Assembly: GCA_003660555.1 (NCBI GenBank)
Contig: QMUK01000021.1
Coordinates: 1 to 16,014 of the forward strand
DNA length: 16,014 nt
DNA from: Thermococci archaeon
GTDB lineage: Archaea; Hadarchaeota; B88-G9
Direction of reading: 5' to 3'
Shown here: one piece after another, positions 1 through 6,842 of the stretch
Layout: the number at the start of each line of letters is the position of its first letter
How positions within the stretch are numbered: the first letter of the stretch is position 1
Notes under the pieces: generated by a model
Databases searched by the model: none
The model's input: the letters and a program-made list of their open reading frames with translations, nothing else
Told to the model about the DNA's origin: nothing
Made by a program: the position numbers and the translations under genes

Positions 1-1265
1 CTATTGTGTGAGTCTCTATACGTGATTCTCACTCCCTTCAATTCGTATTCTCCTTTCTTCTTAGCTCTAATTACATACCTTATTTCGGATACTTCTCCTC
101 CCTTTATTTCTGGAATGTTTTCCTCTGAGGATCCCTGAACGAATTCGAACTCGGGTGGCAAGTTGTTGAATACAACTACGTTTCTCCCTTCCATGTCCCC
201 CTCGTTTTTTATGCTAACAGTCAACGTGAATTCCGATCCCCTCTGAACTATCTGTCTGTCCACACTACTCTCCACCTTCAGTTTAGCTTCCCTAACAACT
301 ATTATCTTTTCGGACCTCTCTAAAGTTCTCAGTAGTCCTTTTCCATCGTAGTACTTGACCTTTACTTTGAAGTCTCCTATCCCTATTGCCTTAGGGAGTA
401 GAGTCACCTCTATTTTCTTCTCGGCTCCAGGCATTAAGTTCCCCATTTCTTGCTCAGCTTCTCCCTTGAGTAAGACATTTCTAGGATGGCTTATTTCGAG
501 CTCTATATCTCTGGCCTTATCTCTTCCCTCGTTTCTAAGCGTTATTTCGGCTATTATTTTGTCTTCGGGAGTAACTTTATTTCTACTTAGGTCTAACTCG
601 AATTTGAGATCTGGAGAGAGAGTGGTCTTTTTTATCTCCCTTATCTGGGGAGAATATATTCTTATGGTTGCTTTGGGCTCCTTTTGGTTCTCCAAGAATA
701 CGCTTATTACCTCCACTAAAAAGAGACCTTTTTGTTCACTTTCTCCGCTTTGTAAAATGAATTCTTCATCTCCAACGTAGAGCAAAACCTCGCTCAGTTC
801 AGGATTTCTCGGGTCGTAGCCTATCCTCTTGACAGACACTTTGTATTTCTTTCCCGCGATTTCCTCAGTCAAGTCGCTTTCTCCTTCTCCGAGTGCTCCC
901 TTGTAAACTTGGAAGACTCCAGCATATACCTCCAGTTCAACCCAACCCGCGTCTTTGTTTACTTCAAGTACTCTTATGTCGAAAATTAGGTTATCAAAGA
1001 CATCGTAGACTAGTAGCTTCTCCTCTGGAGCTATCGTTTTTGCTCTTATCAGTGAGCCCTCTTCGTAGACTTCTATAAGTACTTTTCCCTCTTCACTGAT
1101 CTGTTTGACCACTATTTCATATGAATCAGACTTTATTCCTTCAAAAGTCCATAATTTTCCTCCAAATACCTTTATTTCTGATTTGGATTCTCCTTCAGAA
1201 GTGGACAACGGAATAACGGTAAAAGCGATTGTTACTGAGAGAAGAACTAGGAGTAGAGGGCGCAA
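1..1265 (-). CDS. Secreted/surface protein with Ig-like (CARDB/DUF11-type) repeats, C-terminus off window
   Basis: Translating the minus strand from 1265 to the left edge gives about 420 codons with no stop, so the gene is cut at its 3' end. The start begins MRPLLLVLLSVTIAF, a signal-peptide-like hydrophobic stretch of about 20 residues, followed by an acidic/serine-rich exported region. The second half shows beta-rich modules with phrases such as 'AEITLRNEGRDKARDIELEI' and 'LTVSIKNEGDMEGRNVVV', the hallmark of CARDB/DUF11/COG1361 domains in archaeal S-layer-like proteins. I chose the TTG at 1265 because GAGGTGA lies five bases upstream; an in-frame GTG at 1274 is the alternative. A TATA-like box at 1313-1320 suggests its own transcript. 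The role is likely extracellular or cell-surface structure. No catalytic motif is visible, and a C-terminal membrane anchor could lie outside the window. Confidence 0.8.
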   Translation of the reverse strand, partial: MRPLLLVLLSVTIAFTVIPLSTSEGESKSEIKVFGGKLWTFEGIKSDSYEIVVKQISEEGKVLIEVYEEGSLIRAKTIAPEEKLLVYDVFDNLIFDIRVLEVNKDAGWVELEVYAGVFQVYKGALGEGESDLTEEIAGKKYKVSVKRIGYDPRNPELSEVLLYVGDEEFILQSGESEQKGLFLVEVISVFLENQKEPKATIRIYSPQIREIKKTTLSPDLKFELDLSRNKVTPEDKIIAEITLRNEGRDKARDIELEISHPRNVLLKGEAEQEMGNLMPGAEKKIEVTLLPKAIGIGDFKVKVKYYDGKGLLRTLERSEKIIVVREAKLKVESSVDRQIVQRGSEFTLTVSIKNEGDMEGRNVVVFNNLPPEFEFVQGSSEENIPEIKGGEVSEIRYVIRAKKKGEYELKGVRITYRDSHN

Positions 1266-1312
1266 CTGTTTCACCTCTTCCCACTCTCCTACACGTCAGT
1301 AATATCAACCTG

Positions 1313-1320
1313 TTAATAAA
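1313..1320 (-). promoter_or_regulatory. Candidate TATA box for the secreted-protein gene
   Basis: On the minus strand TTTATTAA overlaps the stop codon of the thymidylate kinase gene. It lies about 48 bases before the proposed TTG start at 1265, so a transcript starting about 26 bases downstream would have a leader of roughly 20 bases containing GAGGTGA. This rests on sequence likeness only. Confidence 0.3.
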
Positions 1321-1927
1321 CTTTGGATATCACAGGTGAGACTGCCCTCATGACCTTTTCGGAAGTTTCCTCTAAGTCCATCCCTGTTTCTATTATCTCT
1401 ATGTTCCAAAAGTGTTTCCTAGATAGATCCCTTGATATCTGTCTATATTTCTCTATGACCATCTCCTGGAACTCCTCCGATTCGAACTTGCTTTTTCTTT
1501 TCTTTTTTCTTATTCGATCAATTATCGTCTCTTTATCGGATAACAAGACTATAGTTAGATCTGGTACTCCTGAGTACTTGTTTATTTCCTCTATCCACTC
1601 AATGTCCACCCCAGAGATGCTCTGATATACCAGAGAGGACAGGAGATACCTAACGCTTATGACGACTTTTCCTTCGTTGAGAGACGGTAATATTACTCTT
1701 CTGTAATGTTCGAGTCTATCTGCCGCGAAAAGTAGAGCTTCAGTCTCTGGGTAAAAACCCTTTCCATGTATCTCTTTTCTAAGAAAGATTCCTATTTTGT
1801 CGTCACTTGGTTCTTTCGTTAATATGCAAGGAACTCCAGCATCTCTAAGCTTGTCCCTAAGAAGTCTTCCTTGGGTGCTCTTTCCTACTCTATCTGGCCC
1901 CTCTATGGATATGAACACTCCCTTCAT
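1313..1927 (-). CDS. tmk: Thymidylate kinase (dTMP kinase) family protein
   Basis: This 204-residue protein has the layout of thymidylate kinase, which phosphorylates dTMP to dTDP with ATP. Visible motifs are a P-loop (GPDRVGKST, residues 10-18), the 'TKEPSDDKIG' region (37-46) matching the family TREPG motif, 'LFAADRLEH' (66-74), and 'RYLLSSLVYQ' (93-102) matching DRYxxSSxAYQ. A basic lid-like stretch RIRKKKRKSKFESEEF lies in the C-terminal third. Odd point: the usual Asp of the DRY motif is Val92 here (SVRY). Start: ATG at 1927 with GGAGG eight bases upstream. That Shine-Dalgarno lies inside a possible small ORF ending at 1924. The general family is clear. Strict dTMP specificity is less certain because of the altered motif; another nucleoside monophosphate kinase of the same family is possible. 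Confidence 0.85.
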   Translation of the reverse strand: MKGVFISIEGPDRVGKSTQGRLLRDKLRDAGVPCILTKEPSDDKIGIFLRKEIHGKGFYPETEALLFAADRLEHYRRVILPSLNEGKVVISVRYLLSSLVYQSISGVDIEWIEEINKYSGVPDLTIVLLSDKETIIDRIRKKKRKSKFESEEFQEMVIEKYRQISRDLSRKHFWNIEIIETGMDLEETSEKVMRAVSPVISKVY

Positions 1928-2028
1928 TTGAAATGCCTCCGAAGGACTTCAAGACATCTCTCTGCTACACCTATTAATTTTACACTGCCAGTAAATCTCG
2001 GACGATCTTTTCTCTTTAACAGTTTCAT
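1924..2028 (-). CDS. Possible 34-residue basic protein, overlapping start of tmk
   Basis: Reading minus from ATG at 2028 gives a 34-residue ORF beginning MKLLKRKDRPRFTG and ending CLEVLRRHFK. Its TGA stop overlaps the thymidylate kinase ATG (ATGA), the usual arrangement of translationally coupled genes. AAGGAA lies just before the ATG as a weak ribosome binding site, and an in-frame TAA lies eight codons upstream, so it cannot be extended. I do not recognise a family. It is basic and has no membrane segment. It could be a real small protein, chance, or the C-terminal piece of the decayed gene suspected just upstream at 2093-2305. Confidence 0.3.
   Translation of the reverse strand: MKLLKRKDRPRFTGSVKLIGVAERCLEVLRRHFK
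1973..1982 (-). promoter_or_regulatory. Candidate TATA box for thymidylate kinase
   Basis: The minus strand reads TAAAATTAAT about 48 bases before the tmk ATG. A transcript starting about 26 bases further on would have a leader of roughly 22 bases containing GGAGG. If the 34-residue ORF at 1924-2028 is real, this box would be inside it, so the two readings compete. Confidence 0.25.
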
Positions 2029-2092
2029 CGTGTTCCTTCCCGTTTCGCCTTAAACGAGCCCTCCCACTTCAATGAATGACTTCCCTTTTTTA

Positions 2093-2305
2093 CTATTGTC
2101 CTGTTTTTAGAAAATAACGCGGACTACTACTATCTCCTTGAATCCCAAATGTTAGATAATCGACCTTCGAGGAACTGCGTGTTTCGGCTAAATATTGGTG
2201 ACTATCTCCTATATCCAATACTTCTCCGCCCAATTTTTCCTTTTCGAAACACTACTAAGTTTCTCCATCGAATTGGAGTTGCTTTTCTTGAATTTCCAAT
2301 ACGTG
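2093..2305 (-). pseudogene. Possible remnant of a class I methyltransferase-like gene
   Basis: No intact gene fits the gap 1928-2319. One minus-strand frame reads as protein over about 70 codons. It begins VLEIQEKQLQFDGET, is broken by two consecutive TAG codons (2251-2256), continues CFEKEKLGGEVLDIGDSHQY, then LAETRSSSKVDYLTFGIQ and GDSSSPRYFLKTGQ, and stops at 2093. 'GGEVLDIGD' resembles motif I of Rossmann-fold SAM-dependent methyltransferases, although GDSH stands where GxGxG is usual. The codons are purine-rich like the neighbouring minus-strand genes. No full-length frame follows. My reading is a decayed, internally deleted gene, with the region to 1924 perhaps holding its C-terminus. 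This is inference from a short stretch; a chance open frame is the alternative. Confidence 0.3.
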
Positions 2306-2319
2306 GGAAAGAAAAGAAG
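2305..2319 (-). terminator. Candidate pyrimidine-rich terminator after the M50 gene
   Basis: Directly after the TAG stop at 2320-2322 the minus strand reads CTTCTTTTCTTTCCC. Archaeal RNA polymerase commonly terminates at U-rich tracts without a required hairpin, and this is the natural end of the seven-gene run that starts at 8430. The tract is interrupted by C residues, so its strength is uncertain. Confidence 0.35.
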
Positions 2320-3465
2320 CTAATCGATCTCCACCACTCTCACTGGATTTGGTGTGAAACTCAATATAACCAAAGCAGAATACAAAAATAACATGAGATA
2401 CTCCCTCAATCCTAGAGATAACTTCTCATTTAATGTGTTTTGTTCCGTTCCTCCTAGGAAAATCAGGAGCAATCCCCATATGGCCCATCCGGTCCATACC
2501 CTTATTCCGAGTAAATTCGCTAGGGGTGCTAAGATCAAAATCATGGGCAAATAATTAGAAAGTGCGATGTGAACTTTCTTTCCAGCTAAGCCTCTCACAA
2601 TGTGTCCTCCGTCGAGTTGAGCAGATGGAATTAAGTTCAAGAAGGTTATGAATATCCCGGCCCACGCTGCAAAGGCAATTGGGTGTAATAACACCTCTTC
2701 CAACCCCATGGCTCTCTTGACTATAATCATTATGAGGGGTTCTCCGAGTACGAGATAAGTCCCCTCGAGACTTTTCGGCTCGCTAGATAAACTAAGGCCG
2801 AGTACTAATAGAATTACTGAGAGGAGAAATCCAGAAAGAGGTCCACTTAATCCTATTTCTGCCAAAGCTCTCCTATGTGGTATAGCTCCTTTCACTTTTA
2901 TCAGTGCTCCGAGAGTGCCCAAGGGGAAAAAGGGCATTGGTATGAAATACGGAAGAGAACAAGAGACTAAGTTTTTGTTCGATGCAAACCTATGAGATAG
3001 TTCATGAATCGATATTATCCCAAATATAGATGCAGAAAATGATATTGCCTCATATACATTCTTGGAAAATTGATACCCTGCAAAAGTAGTCGATGCAATG
3101 GTCAATAGAGCCAGTAGGAGGAAGAGTAATTTGTTGTCTCTCTTGTAAAGAGGAGATGGAACTAACATGACTTCTCCTTTCCTAACGGAAACATATATTC
3201 CGTATTTCCTGAACTTTCTGTATATCCTGTCATATTCACTGAGATTCGGCTCCTTCTCTATGGGTATTACCAGTATTCCCTCTTTAGAGACATAGTACTC
3301 ATCAAATTCAGAGAGAATTAGGCTCATGTATGGATTCCAATCCCAAGGGCCTTCTCCTCTCGAGACTGAAAATTTATCTCCATCACAAGTCACGCACTTC
3401 CAATCTGGAACTCCTGTACCAATTCTGAATTCTTCTCTCCCACAGTTGATGCATTTAACCAACAA
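2320..3465 (-). CDS. Site-2-type M50 intramembrane metalloprotease with N-terminal zinc ribbon
   Basis: This 381-residue membrane protein carries both M50 signatures. HELSH at residues 154-158 gives the two zinc-binding His and catalytic Glu, and LDGG at 284-287, within 'LIPSAQLDGGHIV', gives the third ligand Asp285. Hydrophobic helices are visible near 113-130, 140-153, 208-226, 265-280, 305-320, 326-338 and 355-371. The N-terminus has two CxxC pairs (C5/C8 and C24/C27), a rubredoxin-like zinc ribbon, before an aqueous domain of about 80 residues. M50 proteases cut membrane-spanning substrates, often in signalling; the substrate here is unknown. It is the last gene of the run and overlaps the AcnX small-subunit stop by 11 bases. 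The start is TTG at 3465 or 3462, and neither has an ideally spaced Shine-Dalgarno. Confidence 0.85.
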   Translation of the reverse strand: MLVKCINCGREEFRIGTGVPDWKCVTCDGDKFSVSRGEGPWDWNPYMSLILSEFDEYYVSKEGILVIPIEKEPNLSEYDRIYRKFRKYGIYVSVRKGEVMLVPSPLYKRDNKLLFLLLALLTIASTTFAGYQFSKNVYEAISFSASIFGIISIHELSHRFASNKNLVSCSLPYFIPMPFFPLGTLGALIKVKGAIPHRRALAEIGLSGPLSGFLLSVILLVLGLSLSSEPKSLEGTYLVLGEPLIMIIVKRAMGLEEVLLHPIAFAAWAGIFITFLNLIPSAQLDGGHIVRGLAGKKVHIALSNYLPMILILAPLANLLGIRVWTGWAIWGLLLIFLGGTEQNTLNEKLSLGLREYLMLFLYSALVILSFTPNPVRVVEID

Positions 3466-3841
3466 TTTCTATCCATTCCTCCTGTATGATAACTTCTCTG
3501 GCTTTTTTTAGTTTCTCTATGTCTTTAAACTCTAGGAGGGGTATTTTCGCCATTACCGCTCCAATAGCAATAACGGGATTGGTCTTAGAACAGATCATCG
3601 CTAGAGGAGAATTGCCATGAACTTTCAGCCCGTATATGGTATAGGACCCAACTGTAGAGCCTTTCGCGGAAGGGAAGACCAATATCTTTCCTCTTAAGCT
3701 CTTTCCTTCTAATTCGTGTCCACTCTCGGTTATTTTCCCCGTCTCTGGATCTACTCCTCCCAAGAAAGTTATCGGCTCCTCAGTGTAGAGAACTTCTCCT
3801 CTAACTTTTCCTGGGAATATCGGCTTAGCCTTGAATCTCAT
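3455..3841 (-). CDS. Phosphomevalonate dehydratase small subunit (AcnX swivel domain, DUF126)
   Basis: This 128-residue protein matches the DUF126/AcnX small subunit, the swivelling domain related to the C-terminus of aconitase. The segment 'AKGSTVGSYTIYGL' (residues 59-72) carries the conserved small/Ser-rich active-site loop, and the N-terminal 'PGKVRGEVLYTEEPITFLGGVDPETG' is typical. With the large subunit it forms the enzyme that dehydrates (R)-mevalonate 5-phosphate to trans-anhydromevalonate 5-phosphate in the archaeal modified mevalonate pathway. It overlaps the large-subunit gene by 17 bases, and its ATG at 3841 follows GGGAGG with six-base spacing, which fits coupled translation in a 1:1 complex. 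AcnX proteins in bacteria act on cis-3-hydroxyproline. The archaeal context and the UbiD neighbour favour the mevalonate role. Confidence 0.9.
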   Translation of the reverse strand: MRFKAKPIFPGKVRGEVLYTEEPITFLGGVDPETGKITESGHELEGKSLRGKILVFPSAKGSTVGSYTIYGLKVHGNSPLAMICSKTNPVIAIGAVMAKIPLLEFKDIEKLKKAREVIIQEEWIEIVG

Positions 3842-4961
3842 TTAGAGCCTCCCTTTTTCTGATTAGACTTACCCTAATCCCAGATAAATTCCTCATATAG
3901 AAGGCTGCCTTGACACTCGGTGTTAGCACCTCCTCTATTCCCATCTCTCTCAGAGGAGAGACCACCATGCACGTGTCTCCGTATATCTTGAAGTTCTCAC
4001 TCTCTTTCACCAAAGAAGCCACACATCTAGAGGCGTATGCTAAGACTTTTCCCCTAAACCTTTTCGCCTCCTCAGCTTCTCTTAAAGTCATGTGTGGACA
4101 CCCTACAACCAATGGGCCATTCTCTGACTCGGAGAATTCCTCAAATACTTGGTTTATTTCCTCTTCTCCTATTTCAATTTTCTCAGTTGGGTTCATTTCC
4201 TTTCTCAGTGCTTCTGGTGTTTGACCCTTAACGTGGTATATGGATATCTCCGAAGAGGTAGCAATGCCAGCACCCAATTGTTTGTGTTCTTCAAGGGTCA
4301 TCCTCCTTCTATTGCCTAGGTCTATTAGGGGTATCTCGTCCTTCAATAGCTTCCCCAATGAGTATCCGAGAGCTCCGAACTCGGCTTCGTCATTTAAATC
4401 AGTCTTCACTTTGACTAGAACTTGAGGCTCCCTTTCCTCTTCAATGATAAGTCCGTACTCTGGAGTCTTCCCTATTATCGCAGACGCCAATGCACTAGGT
4501 CCGCCTTCTCTATTCGTTCTGGCTCCTAAAACTGAATTGGCGAATACAACAGCAGAAGACTCTGCCCATGAGATTACCTCTCCGAAGGAAGGAGTATTTC
4601 CCACTAGATATGGGGTACAAGTACAACTAGGCAGGATTCCCATTCCCTTATATATCTCGAGGATCTCCTCTTGTTCTTTGACGAAATCTTTAGGAAATTC
4701 CTCCTTTCTTTTTAGGTCTACCCCGCAAGGATTTAAAGTAGTTAAAACAGATACCTTAGCATTCCTTATTCTCCTGAGAAATTTCAATCCGTATTTACCT
4801 ATAGTCTTTGGAGACACTCCAGAAACCTGAGAACTACTTATTTTCACCAGTCTCTCTGCCCCAAAGACTTCTCCCAATGCGACTATCGTCTCCATAGCCC
4901 ATTTCCTCTCCTCTCCCTCTTCTCCAGATAATATTCTCTCTTCCTCCTTCGTCAGATACAA
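3825..4961 (-). CDS. Phosphomevalonate dehydratase large subunit (AcnX, DUF521)
   Basis: About 378 residues of the AcnX large-subunit type, a two-gene aconitase relative holding an Fe-S cluster. Family landmarks include the N-terminal 'YLTKEEERILSGEEGE', 'TTLNPCGVDL', 'PSCTCTPYLVGNTPSFGEV', 'FANSVLGARTNREGGPSAL', 'VVGCPHMTLREAEEAKR' and 'YASRCVASL'. The Cys residues in these blocks are the expected cluster ligand region. The enzyme removes water from mevalonate 5-phosphate. I place the start at TTG 4961, because family members begin M-YLT and GGGGGTGA lies eight to nine bases upstream. A GTG at 4973 is in frame but overlaps that Shine-Dalgarno. The gene follows the UbiD-like gene with an eight-base gap. 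AcnX relatives acting on hydroxyproline are the alternative, which the neighbours make less likely. Confidence 0.9.
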   Translation of the reverse strand: MYLTKEEERILSGEEGEERKWAMETIVALGEVFGAERLVKISSSQVSGVSPKTIGKYGLKFLRRIRNAKVSVLTTLNPCGVDLKRKEEFPKDFVKEQEEILEIYKGMGILPSCTCTPYLVGNTPSFGEVISWAESSAVVFANSVLGARTNREGGPSALASAIIGKTPEYGLIIEEEREPQVLVKVKTDLNDEAEFGALGYSLGKLLKDEIPLIDLGNRRRMTLEEHKQLGAGIATSSEISIYHVKGQTPEALRKEMNPTEKIEIGEEEINQVFEEFSESENGPLVVGCPHMTLREAEEAKRFRGKVLAYASRCVASLVKESENFKIYGDTCMVVSPLREMGIEEVLTPSVKAAFYMRNLSGIRVSLIRKREALNEIQG

Positions 4962-4969
4962 ATCTCTTC

Positions 4970-6283
4970 TCACCCCCGATTATTTCTGAGAAATTCAATG
5001 ACTCTTTCGAGAGGAACTGGATTCTTTCCTTCCTCTACCTCTAGTCCTCTCTTCGTAGTTGCGTCTAGACCGACCTTAGTGGTAACGGACTCCTTGGAAG
5101 AGGGGTCTAAGCTGGATCCCCTAGCTCCTTCTATTATGACTAGGTCCCTGTCAGCTTGGAACTTCAGAGCTATTTCCCTTTCGACTCTCTCTAAGTCGTA
5201 TGGATCCACCTCGTAGTCTACTACCACCACGTGTTTCAAGCTTGGATGCGCCGAGAAAGCCGCTATTATGGCGTTCTTCGCATCTCCTTCTGAGGCTTTT
5301 TCTATAGAGATCACTGCGTGTAGCCAAGAACATCCTCCAGGGGTTAAATGGATCCCTCTAACTCTCTTCACTACCCTTTTAACTTCTCTTAGAATGAGGG
5401 GTTCTCTCGGGAGGGCCATTAACGTCTTGTGTTCTATACCCCCAGGGATTATCCCATGGTATATTGGGTCATCCCTAGCTAAAACTCTCTCTACCTTGAT
5501 TACTGGTTCCTCCCTGGCCGAATCATAAGTGCCAGTTATGTCAACGAACGGTCCCTCCTTTACTCTTTCTCTAGGGAGTATCTCTCCTTCTATCACTATT
5601 TCCGAGTTTCTAGGTGCAAGAGAATTTACTCCATCGCATTCCACCATTTCTAGAGTACCTTTCATCAAAGAAGAGGCTACTTCCATCTCATCCATGTCTC
5701 TGGGGAGGTTCATGGCAGATGCTAACTGTACCTCCAAATCCGGTGCAATGGATATTGCTACCTCTAGCCCTTCACCCATCTCCTCTGCTCTCGAGTAGTA
5801 ACTATAAAGGTCCCTTGGAACAAGTCTTATGGCTAATCTCTCATCGTTCAGGACGAGGAGCCTGTGGAAAGAAGCATTTAAGACCCCTGTATCTGGATCT
5901 CTGGCGAAAACTATGCTAGAAGTAATGTATTTTCCTGCATCCATCGAATAATGCTTTAGAATAGGAATATCAGATAAAGAGAGTTCCTTCTCTTTAAACG
6001 GTGCTTCCTTAACAACTCTGTATTTCTCTGGGTTCTCTATTGCTTGAAGTAACTTCCAGGGGAGCTCATTTAGATTTGACCCAATGAATTCGACTACGTT
6101 TTCCCTAGTTACGAGGTTACAGATCACAGAGGCTGAGCTACCAGTCACGTTCTCGAAGAGTATAGGAGACTTCTCGTAGAGGGCTACTGCCGCTATTTCG
6201 TACTCGGGTGATATCTCCTTATTTACTTTTACTAGTGATCCTATTTCCTCCAGATGGGATATCATATCCCTAATACTCGTCAT
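4970..6283 (-). CDS. UbiD-family decarboxylase, probable trans-anhydromevalonate 5-phosphate decarboxylase
   Basis: A UbiD-family protein of 437 residues from ATG 6283; the family uses prenylated FMN and a divalent metal. Recognisable blocks are 'VNASFHRLLVLNDERLAIRL'-like (here NASFHRLLVLNDERLAIRLV), 'SIAPDLEVQLASAMNLPRD', 'SEIVIEGEILPRER', 'EGPFVDITGTYD' and the C-terminal 'LGLDAT'-like segment VGLDATTKRG. The Arg and Glu residues in the central blocks are where the family's catalytic R-E-E set lies. Placement between UbiX and both AcnX subunits points to anhydromevalonate phosphate decarboxylase, which makes isopentenyl phosphate. I chose ATG 6283 over the upstream ATG 6298 because GAGGTG lies five bases before it. 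It overlaps the UbiX stop by 14 bases. A different UbiD substrate cannot be excluded from sequence alone. Confidence 0.9.
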   Translation of the reverse strand: MTSIRDMISHLEEIGSLVKVNKEISPEYEIAAVALYEKSPILFENVTGSSASVICNLVTRENVVEFIGSNLNELPWKLLQAIENPEKYRVVKEAPFKEKELSLSDIPILKHYSMDAGKYITSSIVFARDPDTGVLNASFHRLLVLNDERLAIRLVPRDLYSYYSRAEEMGEGLEVAISIAPDLEVQLASAMNLPRDMDEMEVASSLMKGTLEMVECDGVNSLAPRNSEIVIEGEILPRERVKEGPFVDITGTYDSAREEPVIKVERVLARDDPIYHGIIPGGIEHKTLMALPREPLILREVKRVVKRVRGIHLTPGGCSWLHAVISIEKASEGDAKNAIIAAFSAHPSLKHVVVVDYEVDPYDLERVEREIALKFQADRDLVIIEGARGSSLDPSSKESVTTKVGLDATTKRGLEVEEGKNPVPLERVIEFLRNNRG

Positions 6284-6842
6284 ATCTCCACCTCTCATAC
6301 AGTTCGTGCTCTAAGTTGAGGAGCTCCAATATCTTTCCAACTACGAAGTTCACCAAGTCTTCCACTTCCCTAGGTCTGTGATAAAAGCCTGGAGAAGCTG
6401 GCATAATTATAGCTCCAGCTCTAGATGCCCTAAGCATGTTTTCTATTTCTATTTCTCCTATGGGTGTTTCTCTTATTACTAATACCAGTTTCCTCTTGGT
6501 CCTAAGGGAATTCACCGCTATTCTATCTAACAAGTCGTTTGCATAGCCCATAGAGATGGAGGAAAGCCTCTTGAGGCTGCAAGGGACTATGATAACTCCT
6601 GATAAAGGGAATCCACTGCTAGCTAATGGAGAGTCCAATTCGCCAGAATCGAAATGCCTAAATCCTAACTTATTACTCAAGGAGTCTATGGTAACTCCAG
6701 TCTCGATTTCGAATATCTTCCTTCCCATTTCAGTCGAAACCACTGAGAACCTCAATTTTCTACTGGCTAACTCCTCCAACAGCCTCTTAGCATATGGAGC
6801 ACCACTAGCCCCAGTTATTCCTATGACTAGCAACTCAACCAC
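6270..6842 (-). CDS. ubiX: UbiX flavin prenyltransferase
   Basis: This 190-residue protein makes prenylated FMN from FMN and dimethylallyl (pyro)phosphate, the cofactor of UbiD enzymes. The N-terminal 'VIGITGASGAPYAKRLLEEL' is the flavoprotein Rossmann signature of UbiX. 'IIVPCSLKRLSSISMGYANDLLDRIA' and 'LVLVIRETPIGEIEIENMLRASRAGAIIMPASPGFYHRP' match the FMN/phosphate-binding and C-terminal active-site segments; these are pointers to the region rather than complete motifs. It sits directly before the UbiD-like gene, with overlapping ends. Start: GTG at 6842, overlapping the HD gene stop. A TTG at 6833 has the better-placed GGGTGG and would remove only three residues. The pathway's own isoprenoid product feeds this enzyme, so the operon supplies both decarboxylase and cofactor. 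Confidence 0.92.
   Translation of the reverse strand: MVELLVIGITGASGAPYAKRLLEELASRKLRFSVVSTEMGRKIFEIETGVTIDSLSNKLGFRHFDSGELDSPLASSGFPLSGVIIVPCSLKRLSSISMGYANDLLDRIAVNSLRTKRKLVLVIRETPIGEIEIENMLRASRAGAIIMPASPGFYHRPREVEDLVNFVVGKILELLNLEHELYERWRYDEY

Noticed and set aside
355-780. Open plus-strand frame of 141 codons
   Set aside because: It lies opposite the secreted-protein gene, is rich in Ser/Phe/Leu typical of antisense readings of purine-rich genes, and has no ribosome binding site or motif.
1928-2319. tRNA or structured RNA gene in the gap
   Set aside because: I looked for a T-loop (GGTTCGAATCC-like), acceptor-stem pairing and a GC-rich island on both strands and found none. The stretch is AT-rich, unlike thermophile structural RNAs.
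2281-2320. Imperfect inverted repeat GCTTTTCTT...AAGAAAAGAAGC after the M50 stop
   Set aside because: Pairing fails after about four bases without bulges, so I kept only the pyrimidine tract as a possible terminator.
2149-2391. Plus-strand frame of 80 codons in the gap before the M50 gene end
   Set aside because: It overlaps the M50 3' end antisense, shows no family resemblance and has no Shine-Dalgarno. The minus-strand reading of the same bases is more protein-like.
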